From Acidobacteriota bacterium (GTDB lineage Bacteria; Acidobacteriota; Blastocatellia; Chloracidobacteriales; Chloracidobacteriaceae), in assembly GCA_016208495.1 (NCBI GenBank), contig JACQXX010000127.1, positions 1-64,000 of the forward strand: a stretch of 64,000 nt of DNA. The letters are read 5' to 3'. Below are positions 53,120-62,381 of the stretch, one piece after another. Both the position numbers and the translations under genes were made by a program. Below the pieces are notes generated by a model. It was not told the origin of the DNA and did not search any database. It saw only the letters and a list, made by a program, of their open reading frames with translations. Numbering within the stretch: the first letter of the stretch is position 1; each line of letters begins with the position of its first letter.

Positions 53120-54595
53120 TCAGTATTTCGGAACACTCGGATCAACATCAGTTGACCAGGCGGTGATGCCGCCTTTGAGGTTGATCAACCGGCCAGGAAA
53201 GCCCGCTTCTTTGAGTTGAGCAATTGCTTTTGCGCTCCGACCACCCATTTTGCAATGCACCACGGTTGTCAGTGTCGGGTCAATTTCAGATTGACGACCG
53301 ACGACCTGCCCAAGCGGGATCAGTTTGGTATAAGGTAAGCGTGCGATTTCATATTCATAAGATTCACGCACGTCAATAATTTGCAGGTTCTCTCCGGCAT
53401 CAATCCGCTGTTTTAATTCCACGGCTGTGATTTCAGCCAGTTCATCTTTTGGTGAACTGCCAGGAGTTGCTGGAGGAGGCTTTAATCCGCAGAATTCCTC
53501 ATAGTCAATCAAGGCATTGATCGTGCGGTTTGGACCGCAAATCGGGCAATTTGGGTCTTTGCGCAGTTTCAATTCCTTAAAACGCATCCGCCACGCGTCA
53601 AAATGAATCAGCCGATTGATCAGGGTATCTTCAGCCCCAAGAATAATTTTGATCACTTCAGCCGCCTGAATCGAGCCAACAATCCCTGGTAAAACCCCCA
53701 AAACGCCGCCTTCGGCACAAGATGGAACCAATCCGGGCGGAGGAGGTTCAGGATAAAGACACCGGTAGCAGGCGCCTTTTTCGGCCCAAAACACCGTGGC
53801 CTGCCCCTCAAACCGGAAGATTGAGCCATACACATTTGGCTTGCCCAACAATACACAGGCATCGTTGACCAGATAGCGGGTCGGAAAATTGTCAGTTCCA
53901 TCCACAATCACATCATAATCCTGGAACAATTCCAGGGCATTCTGGCTGGTCAGGCGTGTTTCGTAGGGAATCACTTCAATATGTGGGTTGATGTCCAGCA
54001 ATCGGTCGCGGGCTGAGGCAATTTTGGGGCGGCCAACATCTTTCGTTCCGTGGATAACCTGCCGTTGCAAATTTGAGGCATCAACCACATCAAAATCAAC
54101 AATTCCCAGGTGACCCACGCCGGCTGCGGCCAGATACAAGCCCAGTGGAGCGCCTAGACCACCGGTCCCAATCATCAGAACCCGGGCGGCTTTCAACTTT
54201 TTTTGACCTTCAATCCCAACTTCAGGAAGGATCAAATGCCGGCTATATCGGGCCAGTTCAGCATTTGAAAGCTCGACAGCACTGCTTTGGCAGGTTTCTG
54301 TAACACATTCCTCAACCTCCACACCTCCGGCAATTGCGGGAACGATCATGACGGTATCACCATCCTTGATTGGGGTTTCCAATCCTGATGAATGGCGAAT
54401 ATCCGTATCATTCACATACACATTCACAAAGCTCCGCAGTTTGGCAGCGTCACTGTACAGATGTTTGCGAAGATCGCCGTGGGTAGTGGTGAGAAAGGTT
54501 AAGGCATCCGCCACCGTCGTGGCATCGCATGAAAACTCGGTGTTCCCGTTGGCAAACTGCCTGAGCGCGGTTGGAATGAAGATTGTCACTGACAT
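53120..54595 (-). CDS. Fusion of ubiquitin-like sulfur carrier, E1 (MoeB/ThiF) and rhodanese
   Basis: 491 residues in three parts. Residues 1-91 are a MoaD/ThiS/CysO-like ubiquitin fold ending in the characteristic Gly90-Gly91 (PAIAGG). Residues about 112-350 are an adenylating E1 domain with the nucleotide loop GTGGLGAP, CYRC and CPIC zinc pairs and the conserved Cys293 in PSCAEGGVLG. Residues about 390-485 are a rhodanese with active Cys448 in HCKMGGRS. Carrier, activator and sulfur donor are thus on one chain. The di-glycine is internal, so it must be released, probably by the JAMM peptidase encoded next, before thiocarboxylation. CAGGAG precedes the ATG. Role: protein-thiocarboxylate route to cysteine. 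Confidence 0.9.
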   Translation of the reverse strand: MSVTIFIPTALRQFANGNTEFSCDATTVADALTFLTTTHGDLRKHLYSDAAKLRSFVNVYVNDTDIRHSSGLETPIKDGDTVMIVPAIAGGVEVEECVTETCQSSAVELSNAELARYSRHLILPEVGIEGQKKLKAARVLMIGTGGLGAPLGLYLAAAGVGHLGIVDFDVVDASNLQRQVIHGTKDVGRPKIASARDRLLDINPHIEVIPYETRLTSQNALELFQDYDVIVDGTDNFPTRYLVNDACVLLGKPNVYGSIFRFEGQATVFWAEKGACYRCLYPEPPPPGLVPSCAEGGVLGVLPGIVGSIQAAEVIKIILGAEDTLINRLIHFDAWRMRFKELKLRKDPNCPICGPNRTINALIDYEEFCGLKPPPATPGSSPKDELAEITAVELKQRIDAGENLQIIDVRESYEYEIARLPYTKLIPLGQVVGRQSEIDPTLTTVVHCKMGGRSAKAIAQLKEAGFPGRLINLKGGITAWSTDVDPSVPKY

Positions 54596-54701
54596 AGATC
54601 AAGCTCCTGGAATTCGGTGAAATAGCATTGGATGGTTATTTTTTCGAAAAGTTCACTCTTTTGATTCAATCAATTACAAAAGAAAAATGATACAATTGAA
54701 G

Positions 54702-55148
54702 CTACCTGGCAACGAACACGCCATCACAGATCTCAAGCTGTTCCGGGTTAAATCGGCTCCGGTCAGCTTCCAGTTCCCACGATAACACATCCCCGGCCTG
54801 TCCTCTGGCTACCGCAACAATGATGTAGGAATACGTCGGCCAGGCATGGTCCTGGTCAAATCCAGAAGGGATAGCCGGGTGATCCGGGTGAGAATGATAA
54901 AATCCAACCACATCCAGTTTTTTTGATCGGGCATATCGCTCACCCTGCATTAATTCTTGCGGCAGAATCAAAAACCGATTGCGTTTGGCGGCTTCTTCAC
55001 GAGCATTTGAAATCGGATATACTTCGACGACCTGTTTTTTTCCATCGGTGGACAAGTGACCAATGAGCAGCCCGCAGCATTCGTATGGATAATCAGATTC
55101 TCCGTGATGCTGAATGGATTCAATATGTTCAGATGAAAGTTCAATCAC
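54702..55148 (-). CDS. JAMM/MPN+ metalloprotease, Mec-like
   Basis: A 148-residue zinc isopeptidase of the JAB/Mov34 type. All catalytic positions are present: Glu23, His85-x-His87, Ser95 and Asp98 (YHSHPDHPAIPSGFD). In the CysO pathway such an enzyme (Mec) removes the newly formed cysteine from the end of the carrier protein; here it could also cut the fused precursor after its di-glycine. The GTG at 55148 is favoured because GGAGGG lies four bases upstream; an in-frame TTG at 55160 would place that signal inside the gene. Flanked by the carrier-E1 fusion and cysteine synthase genes. Confidence 0.88.
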   Translation of the reverse strand: MIELSSEHIESIQHHGESDYPYECCGLLIGHLSTDGKKQVVEVYPISNAREEAAKRNRFLILPQELMQGERYARSKKLDVVGFYHSHPDHPAIPSGFDQDHAWPTYSYIIVAVARGQAGDVLSWELEADRSRFNPEQLEICDGVFVAR

Positions 55149-55187
55149 ATTTCCCTCCAAAAAATTTAGCAGGGTTGAAGGCTTCGT

Positions 55188-56144
55188 TCAGTCGGCGACT
55201 TCATCCCAAAAAGGATCACTCAAATGTCTGGTTCCTGAATCACATAAAATCGTGGCCACCACCGATCCAGGTTTGAGTTGCCGGGCTAACCTGATGGCGG
55301 CAAAAACATTGGCTCCAGTGCTAATACCAACAAAAATTCCGGCTTCACGGGCCAGCCGACGGGTTGTGGCCTGGGCATCCTCAGTTGACACTTCAACATT
55401 GTCATCAGCCAGATGCGGATTATAAATGCCAGGCACCAGTGCCGTCGCCATATGTTTCATGCCTTCCAGTCCATGCATGGGCAGGTCTGGCTGGACTGAA
55501 ATACATTGAATATCAGGGTTCAATTCACGGAGCTTGCGGGTGGTGCCGGTAAACGTGCCAGAGGTGCCAATCCCAGTGATGAAGTGCGTTAACCGTTCTT
55601 CGGTCTGGTGCCAGAGTTCAGGGGCCGTTGTACGGTAATGAGCCAGCCAGTTGGCCGGGTTGTTGTACTGATCAGGATAGAAATAAATCCCAGGATTGGC
55701 ATCAACCAGCCGGCGGGCTTCAATCTGTGCCCCATCTGACCCTTGAAGCGGATCAGTTTCGATGAGATGAGCGCCAAGTGCCCGCAAGATTCGCTTCCGT
55801 TCTGAACTCGCATTTTTTGAAATGCACAAATGGACCTGATACCCACGAGCAGCGCCGATCATGGCGTAGGAAATCCCGGCATTCCCACTGGTCGCGTCCA
55901 GAATAATTTTATCGTGGGTTAGCCGCCCCCGTTCTTCACCATCAAGGATGATTGACAAAATACCGCGATCTTTGACTGAACCACTTGGGTTGAGATACTC
56001 AGCTTTGGCATATAACTCGACACCGGCTGGAAGCTCTTTTTCAAATGCCCGGAGCCTGAGTAAAGGAGTATTCCCAACCTGGTCAATCAGATCATGGGTC
56101 ATTTTCAACCCTGGGGGTTGGCTTATTGTCGGGGACCGTTTCAT
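55188..56144 (-). CDS. cysM: PLP-dependent cysteine synthase, CysM-like
   Basis: A 318-residue beta-replacement enzyme that adds sulfur from a thiocarboxylated carrier or sulfide to O-phospho- or O-acetylserine. PLP lysine Lys58 is in NPSGSVKDRG; substrate loop SGNAG and phosphate loop GIGTSGTFTG are present. The ATG at 56144 has GGGAG eight bases upstream; an internal ATG at 56102 (MTHDLIDQVGNTPLL) is the other candidate. First gene of a three-gene unit with the JAMM peptidase and carrier-E1 fusion, matching the CysM-CysO-Mec system known in actinobacteria. Confidence 0.9.
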   Translation of the reverse strand: MKRSPTISQPPGLKMTHDLIDQVGNTPLLRLRAFEKELPAGVELYAKAEYLNPSGSVKDRGILSIILDGEERGRLTHDKIILDATSGNAGISYAMIGAARGYQVHLCISKNASSERKRILRALGAHLIETDPLQGSDGAQIEARRLVDANPGIYFYPDQYNNPANWLAHYRTTAPELWHQTEERLTHFITGIGTSGTFTGTTRKLRELNPDIQCISVQPDLPMHGLEGMKHMATALVPGIYNPHLADDNVEVSTEDAQATTRRLAREAGIFVGISTGANVFAAIRLARQLKPGSVVATILCDSGTRHLSDPFWDEVAD

Positions 56145-56396
56145 GAAGATAGCTCCCATTGCGAACTCCCATACCACCTAAAAAATCATGAGATTATCAC
56201 TATAACGTCATCTTGTACGCTATATTTTCACTTCAAGTCAATCAGAGGCCGCAGGTTGGGCACCTGATTCAAGCCTGATTCAGTTTGGTAGCGGGAATGT
56301 TGGATTACTGACTGTTACCAATGACGGAAAGAACAGGTGGGTGAATGAGATACTGGACGAATCGGCGGGGAAGAACTCAATCCTGGCAATAGCGAC

Positions 56397-57038
56397 TTAT
56401 TTCTCAGATTCACTATAGGTCATCACCAGATACATCACCGTATCTTGTTTCCACGAGTTCTCATACACATGGGGTACATCAGCTCGAAAATAAACGGCGT
56501 CTCCAGCACTTAATTCAAGTGGCGGTTGGTCACCAACAATCAGTCTGAGCTTACCGGAATGAACCACCAGGTTTTCATAGGTTCCCGAAGCATGAGCTTC
56601 AGCACGTTCGGTGTGGCCACCCCGGAGCCGCAATTCATAAAACTCAGCCCGGCGCTGGGTATCAAAGGGAAAGAGCGCCCGGCTTTCAAAGCTCCCATCG
56701 CCAGATCGAAGAATCTTTGAGGATTTGGCCGGCAGAAATTTCACATCATCACCGGCCTCATCTCCAAGCAAATCGGCAAATCGCACCCCTAAACCGCGAG
56801 AAACTTTCCAGAGTAAGGAAATGGTCGGGGCACTTTCACCAGTCTCAATTTGGCTGAGCATTGTCCGGCTGACACCTGAGAGGGTTGCCAGTCGTTCCAG
56901 GCTCAACCCTCGGCTTCGACGCAATCGCTCGATGGTTTCACCGACCCGGCGCTTGAGTTCCTGGGCTTCAGGGTCCTCGGAATGGCGTTTTTGTTTTGGC
57001 TCATCTAAAAGGATAGGATTATTTTTGGTTGGGGCCAT
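56397..57038 (-). CDS. XRE-family regulator with C-terminal cupin domain
   Basis: About 213 residues. An N-terminal XRE helix-turn-helix (about 30-85; LERLATLSGVSRTMLSQIE) is joined to a cupin barrel (about 145-210; GDAVYFRADVPHVYEN). Proteins of this layout sense small molecules and often control amino-acid, sulfur or polyamine genes. The ATG at 57038 is one option; the open frame continues to a TTG at 57098. It lies upstream of the cysM operon on the same strand but 250 bases away, so control of it is possible but unproven. Confidence 0.85.
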   Translation of the reverse strand: MAPTKNNPILLDEPKQKRHSEDPEAQELKRRVGETIERLRRSRGLSLERLATLSGVSRTMLSQIETGESAPTISLLWKVSRGLGVRFADLLGDEAGDDVKFLPAKSSKILRSGDGSFESRALFPFDTQRRAEFYELRLRGGHTERAEAHASGTYENLVVHSGKLRLIVGDQPPLELSAGDAVYFRADVPHVYENSWKQDTVMYLVMTYSESEK

Positions 57039-57118
57039 ATGTTGAAAAATAGAGATGAAGAGCCCCTGCCGTTTATTCAAAGGGACAACCCTGTTCAATT
57101 CACGGCCTGGGTTGAGGG

Positions 57119-58093
57119 TTATGGGGATATTTTCCGAGCCAGCTCGTTTTCGGGCCGAATGGTTTTTGAGTTGAGATCAACTGTCCACTCGGCCATTTCT
57201 TCCTTTCCACCTTTGGTTCGATACATAAATTTGACTTTCATGCGTGAAGCGGCAGCCCCTTCGCACCACCAGCCATCTATTTGATCGAGTGAACCTTTGG
57301 CCGCCAGGTCTTCCATCTGAACCGTAAGATACTGATCAACAGTTGAGGCTTCTTTTGCCTTGGATTGGCTGACAAGTTGAATTGCTTCGGCAGACGGATT
57401 CGCCTGGGTTTGGTTCTGCTGGACATAGAGCGTAAGCCAGAAACTGAGACCAGAAAACAGGACCACCATCACCACACATACACCCGCAATTTGCCATTTG
57501 TTAAGGGGAATCTGGGCCGTTCGATAATTTTTAATGGCGCTTTCCCAGGTTGGCGGCTGATTTTCCAATAAAGACTTCAACCGCTTTGTTTTCCGAGCTT
57601 CACGGGCTTCCTTTTCCTTTTGTGCTGCCTCCCGCTGGGCAGCAAACTGTTTGGATCGGGCGTCATTATCACGACAAATCGAGCACTCACCCGAAATCGG
57701 CATTTCATTATGACATTTTGGGCACCGGGTCGTCTCCATTTCCGCCAGGCTACAAATCGGACAGTCCATGGTAGCGGGAATTTCAAGCCCACACTTTGGG
57801 CATTGAACCATCGGCACCGCTTCCTCAGCCTCGGTCTGGCTTTCAGTCACTGAAGGTTGAAGATCACCTTCCGGCTCACCTGGCTGAAGCTGACGTTCCA
57901 CCACGTCAGAATCTCGATGTTCAGAGTTAATAGTGGATGAAATCTCATCACCGGATGCGACTTCAGGAGAGGCAGTCAAAATTGGTTCATGGGGTTCAGT
58001 TTGAGTAAGCGGATTTACTTCGGGCTGACAGTTTAGACAGACTCCGCCAGAGGAAATTTCAGCACCACAGGTTAGGCAAGAAATTGGTTCCAT
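57119..58093 (-). CDS. Zinc-ribbon protein with one membrane helix
   Basis: 324 residues. Four or five CxxC pairs form zinc ribbons at the N-terminus (SCLTCG...CLNC) and at about 109-155 (QCPKCG, CPIC, RCPKCH, CSIC), separated by an acidic linker. A charged helix (about 155-190) and a single transmembrane segment (about 207-230) follow, and the C-terminal domain lies outside. No enzymatic motif is seen; function unknown. Transcribed divergently from the pilin-like gene. Confidence 0.75.
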   Translation of the reverse strand: MEPISCLTCGAEISSGGVCLNCQPEVNPLTQTEPHEPILTASPEVASGDEISSTINSEHRDSDVVERQLQPGEPEGDLQPSVTESQTEAEEAVPMVQCPKCGLEIPATMDCPICSLAEMETTRCPKCHNEMPISGECSICRDNDARSKQFAAQREAAQKEKEAREARKTKRLKSLLENQPPTWESAIKNYRTAQIPLNKWQIAGVCVVMVVLFSGLSFWLTLYVQQNQTQANPSAEAIQLVSQSKAKEASTVDQYLTVQMEDLAAKGSLDQIDGWWCEGAAASRMKVKFMYRTKGGKEEMAEWTVDLNSKTIRPENELARKISP

Positions 58094-58559
58094 ACACGTT
58101 TTCCGACAAAGCTTTCCCTACAATAGAAGTGGCTCAGCTTCATCGCTGGATTGGTTTTGGGATTTTAAGTTGGTTGTCATCGGCCAGGAATCAACCGAAG
58201 CCAAGCCAGCATCGTGCGGTGGTAGATTATTACATCAGGTTTCAACTAATAACAAATCTTGATACTTTGTGAAACCAAACTTGACAATTTATGTTAATTT
58301 TTGTGGTGTTTTTTCGAGTGTGCTTCTGGCCTTAATTTTTCTGTGGTGTTTGTGTAAGCATATGAATACTTGACTTTTCTCGGTCTGTCGCCGGGACTGT
58401 GGTTGAAGTACAGGGCGAACGGAAGTACCTATCAGGATCAAACTCCAAACCTGGCATTCAAATTGCTCAAAGTAAGCGGACTTTTCATCAATCACTTTAT
58501 TCCTTATTTCTATCCCTCAAATTCCCTGAGCCTCTCAGTTCTGTCAACGGAGGTGCATC
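58094..58559. other. Divergent spacer before the pilin-like gene
   Basis: 466 bases without a recognisable gene or repeat family; expected to contain promoters for both flanking genes. Confidence 0.5.
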
Positions 58560-59093
58560 ATGCAGATACTGCCACGCAAAAGACATCGTGCCGCCAACGG
58601 TTTTTCTTTGATTGAAATGCTGATTGTTGTCGTTGTTATTGGTATCCTTTCCGCAATCGCCGTCCCCAATTTTATTGTGGCCCGCCAACAAGCACGAGCG
58701 GGGTTTTTCGTTGCAACAGCTCGATCCATCGGATCATCGCTTGAGGTTTTTTCTCATACCCATCGAGGTCGTTACCCACGTGATGGTTTTCTATTCAATG
58801 CTCCAGGAAACAACAGCACGGTTTGGGATCGCGATTCTGGCCTTATCTGGCTTCCAGGGTGGAAAATTGATTACGAGGTCCACGATAACGGCAATGGGGC
58901 AAACTACGTTGGGTTGAGTTATCAGGGAAATAAGAGATTTGGCGAATCCCTTTTTGCGGTTCATACCAATATTGCAAATTCCCGCAACGAGTATGGCCGG
59001 GGCGAGACAATCCCAGGAACTCGCGAGTTGATTTTTATTTATTACGAGGGTGTTCCCGCCAGTCAAATCTGCCCAGATGCCACGTGTAACTGA
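58560..59093 (+). CDS. Type IV pilin-like / pseudopilin protein
   Basis: 177 residues. The prepilin peptidase site and methylated Phe are evident in NG-FSLIEMLIVVVVIGIL, followed by the hydrophobic N-helix. The globular part has no family I recognise and ends with a Cys pair (CPDATC) that may form a disulfide loop. AACGGAGG lies before the ATG. No other pilus genes are nearby, so it is an orphan minor pilin or type II secretion pseudopilin. A strong terminator follows. Confidence 0.9.
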   Translation: MQILPRKRHRAANGFSLIEMLIVVVVIGILSAIAVPNFIVARQQARAGFFVATARSIGSSLEVFSHTHRGRYPRDGFLFNAPGNNSTVWDRDSGLIWLPGWKIDYEVHDNGNGANYVGLSYQGNKRFGESLFAVHTNIANSRNEYGRGETIPGTRELIFIYYEGVPASQICPDATCN

Positions 59094-59133
59094 CTCGTTG
59101 GCATAAAATCGAACCAGTCCAGAAAGCCCTATG

Positions 59134-59178
59134 AAAGGCAAAAGACCTCTTAAAAAACCGGGGAGGTCTTTTGCCTTT
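59134..59178 (+). terminator. Strong intrinsic-type hairpin after the pilin-like gene
   Basis: Perfect 16-bp arms AAAGGCAAAAGACCTC and GAGGTCTTTTGCCTTT with a 13-base loop, 40 bases past the stop codon. The flanks hold A and T tracts so it can act in both directions. Confidence 0.8.
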
Positions 59179-59296
59179 CGTCGTCTTTGGGTGACGGGTA
59201 GTGACAATTCAGACTTTACATTTGAAAGAATTTTTGGTTTGAATAGACTTTACTATTTTCTGATCCATACTTTCTTTAACGAGGTCCTTCATTGTT

Positions 59297-59512
59297 ATGA
59301 GCCTATGTGAAAAATGTGCCGTGCTTCCTGAAAAATTGGAAAAGCTTCCCCCCAATAGCCAATTGGCCCATCTGGGTCCCGAAAAACGAGTTGGCGATTC
59401 TTCCCCTCACTTTCCAAAAAAGTATATCCGTGAATGCCCTCTTTGCGGTACCCGTTGGGGAATTATTCATACTTCAGCCTGGGACTCAAAATGGGTCCAC
59501 ATTATGGACTAA
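59297..59512 (+). CDS. Small protein with two CxxC motifs
   Basis: 71 residues with CEKC near the start and CPLC in the second half, enough for one zinc site, and an otherwise soluble sequence. A GAGG lies about 14 bases before the ATG. It is not recognised and could be a zinc-ribbon fragment. Kept because both CxxC pairs and a plausible start are present. Confidence 0.45.
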   Translation: MSLCEKCAVLPEKLEKLPPNSQLAHLGPEKRVGDSSPHFPKKYIRECPLCGTRWGIIHTSAWDSKWVHIMD

Positions 59513-59749
59513 AATCAGAGGAACCAAGCCATCTGTTCAGTTTCTGCGCCATCTGGGTTGGTGTGTTTTTACACCTGATCAAGCTGGTGGCTTTTTCGAC
59601 TTCGGATTTTTCTTCAATTGAGTTCAAGCTGTATCTTTAAAGTCTCGTTCCTACCTCTTCTGCCACAAGTTATGTTGCTCCCCTCAAAAAACTTTCTCTT
59701 GAGCCCAAGAGTTTTTATCAAAATGGTTTGTGAGAATTTCGGCATATTA

Positions 59750-60238
59750 GGAATATTTGTCGGGGTTATCCTGGCTAAAGTACCTCTTACTGCCTCCCAT
59801 GAACCCTGATTACAGGCCGGGCACAGCAATCGTATTTTGACAATAACTCCAACTAAGTCAGTATTTTGAGCCCACCTCATTTTGTTTTTTCAGGCACAAA
59901 GTCACCCCTAAGACTACTTATTTTCGGAAATATGCCTCAACGATCACAGGAATATTTGTCGGGGTTATCCTGGCAAGATGGCCAATCTCTCTCCAGGCAT
60001 TGATTCCAGATTGAAAAAAATTTGCAAAAACTGAGGATACAACTCTCTCTTCATATGGCCTTCCTTGGCGTTTATCTGCCCGTAGAGCCTTCCAATCCTG
60101 CTTTTCGCCATTTGGTATACCCAGAATTATTCCTGGGCTTAAATTCGATTTTAAAGCGATTTGGGCACTTCATAATTCCTTCCGGAATATTTTTTCACCA
60201 AAATCAGCCTTAAGGAATATTTGTCGGGGTTATCGTGG
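59750..60238 (+). repeat. Three dispersed 25-bp direct repeats
   Basis: GGAATATTTGTCGGGGTTAT plus CSTGG occurs at 59750-59774, 59949-59973 and 60214-60238, all in the same orientation. The last 16 bases match the tandem array that follows. Confidence 0.85.
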
Positions 60239-60259
60239 TCAATTTTTTTCGACAACAGG

Positions 60260-60369
60260 TCACATGTCGGGGTTATCGTGGTCACATGTCGGGGTTATCG
60301 TGGTCACATGTCGGGGTTATCGTGGTCACATGTCGGGGTTATCGTGGTCACATGTCGGGGTTATCGTGG
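60260..60369 (+). repeat. Five perfect 22-bp tandem repeats (iteron-like)
   Basis: The unit TCACATGTCGGGGTTATCGT plus GG is repeated five times without change. A sixth, degenerate unit precedes it in the same register, two repeat lengths from the dispersed copy at 60214. There are no spacers, so this is not CRISPR. Identical head-to-tail units of this size are typical of initiator-protein binding sites; the primase-like gene begins 231 bases downstream. Confidence 0.9.
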
Positions 60370-60492
60370 CAGAAAACACCACTTAACTTCTTTAGAATCA
60401 ACAATATTCCTGGCCTAATAATAGTAATTATATTAAATATTTTAAAGGGAATATGCCTGACGACATATTCCCTGTTGTAAAATCCCGCGTTT

Positions 60493-60524
60493 GCCTCCCT
60501 GAAACGCTGAGGGAAGGCTTTTTT
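60493..60524 (+). terminator. Probable intrinsic terminator
   Basis: GCCTCCCT and AGGGAAGGC pair with a one-base bulge around a 9-base loop and are followed by TTTTTT. It lies upstream of the primase-like gene and would stop transcripts entering from the repeat region. Confidence 0.6.
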
Positions 60525-60600
60525 GCGGTTTAGAGAGAAATTCAACTGGTTTCGTCCAGCCAGATCCTTTGGTTGGTTTTTCCTTACCCGAGGTGTAGCA

Positions 60601-61617
60601 ATGAATCAGATTTCCTTGCTGAAACAACAAGCTGATATTGTTCAAATCATTTCAGGTTTTATTCACCTCAAGCAAAAAGGTACGGTGTGGATTGGGTTGT
60701 GCCCATTTCACCAGGAAAAAACGCCAAGTTTCACCGTCAGTAAACCCAAACAGATTTTCAAGTGTTTTGGATGTGGTGAAGGCGGCGATGTGTTAACGTT
60801 TTTGTCCAAATTCGAGCGCATTTCGCTTGGGGTAGCCATTCAGCGACTCAAAGAACTAACATCCTCGCCCAATGTGGCCGCGCTTCACGGAAAAACCGAG
60901 GTGGCGCCAACCCGGTCCAGTGATTGCTCTTCCGTGCCTTCCTCTGCGGTTGAAACAACCCTGGATTATGATTTGACTCGATTGCTAACAGGGTATCAGG
61001 CAGCACTTCCGGGAAGTGTTGGGGAAACATTTCTCAATTACCGGGGAATTTCATTAAAAACCGCGCAGAAATTTGGCCTGGGGTATGCTGCCAACGGACG
61101 ATGGGAGCATCGACTGCCAACGGGGAAACTGGCTCGAAACTGGAAGTGGGGAAGGCTGGTTTTTCCACATACTGATCCTGCCGGGAGGGTAGTCAATTTG
61201 TATGGTCGAGCTGTGGGGATTGATTCCAGGGTACCGCGGGACCAGCGTCACGATCACTTACCTGGCAGGAAGGGCTATTTCAATTCACAAGCCCTGGCTC
61301 ACTCCGTTTCACCTGTATGGTGTGAGGGGACTTTCGATGCGTTAACTCTTTTGGAACTCGGAATTCCCGCAGTTGCTATTTTTGGAATTGATGGATGGCA
61401 CTGGGAATGGGTCCAATCTATTACAAATTTCTATTTTGCCTTTGACGCGGATGCTGCTGGGCAAACAGGGTGGAAACGGCTGGCACGCCAATGTATTTTG
61501 CGAGGCAAAAAGGTGTGGTTTATCCCTCCAGAGGTTTATGGGCAGCATAAAGATATCAATGCTGCCCATTGTGCCGGCACGCTGCAGGTAACCGCTTTTG
61601 AAAAACTGTCGGGTTAA
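60601..61617 (+). CDS. Compact DnaG-like primase (CHC2 zinc finger plus Toprim)
   Basis: 338 residues. An N-terminal zinc-binding domain (Cys34, His37, Cys55, Cys58; LCPFH and CFGCG) and a Toprim domain with Glu242 in CEGTFDA and Asp282/Asp284 in FDADAAG identify a bacterial-type RNA primase. It is far shorter than chromosomal DnaG (about 600 residues) and lacks the helicase-interaction domain, as do primases of plasmids, phages and integrated elements. ACCCGAGGTG precedes the ATG at 60601. The iteron-like array just upstream supports a replication role; no helicase or initiator gene is in the window. Confidence 0.85.
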   Translation: MNQISLLKQQADIVQIISGFIHLKQKGTVWIGLCPFHQEKTPSFTVSKPKQIFKCFGCGEGGDVLTFLSKFERISLGVAIQRLKELTSSPNVAALHGKTEVAPTRSSDCSSVPSSAVETTLDYDLTRLLTGYQAALPGSVGETFLNYRGISLKTAQKFGLGYAANGRWEHRLPTGKLARNWKWGRLVFPHTDPAGRVVNLYGRAVGIDSRVPRDQRHDHLPGRKGYFNSQALAHSVSPVWCEGTFDALTLLELGIPAVAIFGIDGWHWEWVQSITNFYFAFDADAAGQTGWKRLARQCILRGKKVWFIPPEVYGQHKDINAAHCAGTLQVTAFEKLSG

Positions 61618-62381
61618 TGCGTCCCAGCGGTGCATTTTGCCTTTTCGCCAAAAACCGAAAATTGCTGGTTGGGCTTGAACCTGATGTCTTGAATCCAGAA
61701 TCAGATGTCAATTTTTTAGACAGTTCTTGTCATTTCCCTGGCAGGTCACTGTGGGAAGTGACAGGGAGGAATCAGAACAAAGCAAGTTCCCAGACTTTTT
61801 TTCCTATCAGTTCCAGTGAACTGGAATCGTGTATGTTTTCTGCTTTGATCTGATAGATAACTATATTATTTTCTGATATTTATTCATTATTTTAGAGTCA
61901 TTGTTTTCTACTCTAAGTATTTCAAATGTTGGGTTCAGTCAGTCCCTGATTCCAAAAAAATCAACTTAATTTTTCCAGTTGGTCAAAGTGGCACGATTTT
62001 TGTTAAATCGTTGCTGAACACTTTTTCATCTTTCCAAAATCAAAGACACAGGCTGTATCGCTGCGGTTCCTGTCTGAAATTCGATGAAATTTTTTCAGTT
62101 GTGTTTGATGGGAAGCCTCAATAAAAGCTGGGAATTTCTTTTTCCAGTCACCCCTCAAAATCCAGCACATTGCCCCTTGCTGGAAATCCTTTCGTGCTCT
62201 GGGGGATTTCAGTTCAGACTCGTCAAATTTGAATTTTATCGGAAAAAATTTCAATCATTTACATGGTATTAGAGTCTTACTCTGCGCTGATTTCCAGGGT
62301 TGGGTTTTCTTGCGGAAATACTTTTGTTGGTGGATTCCACCAACATTAACTACATACTAACTTCAGAGGAGAAAAGAGTTT
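61618..62381. other. AT-rich spacer without a recognised gene
   Basis: 764 bases. Short frames occur on both strands but none has a ribosome site plus a recognisable protein. A stem around CCCTGGCAGGTCACTGTGGG is the only local structure noted. Confidence 0.5.

Larger units (their letters stand above)
59513..60492. other. Spacer rich in direct repeats upstream of the primase-like gene
   Basis: Nearly 1 kb without a convincing gene. It holds three dispersed copies of GGAATATTTGTCGGGGTTAT, each followed by CCTGG or CGTGG, the tandem array at 60260-60369 and a small hairpin AGGGAATATG/CATATTCCCT (60446-60473). Confidence 0.6.

Noticed and set aside
59614-59880. Minus-strand frame with a CPAC motif and ITCGRRG, possibly a zinc ribbon
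   Set aside because: One dispersed repeat copy is translated in its middle and the second CxxC is lost; at most a decayed gene.
60260-60369. CRISPR array
   Set aside because: The 22-bp units are directly adjacent without spacers, and no cas gene is nearby.
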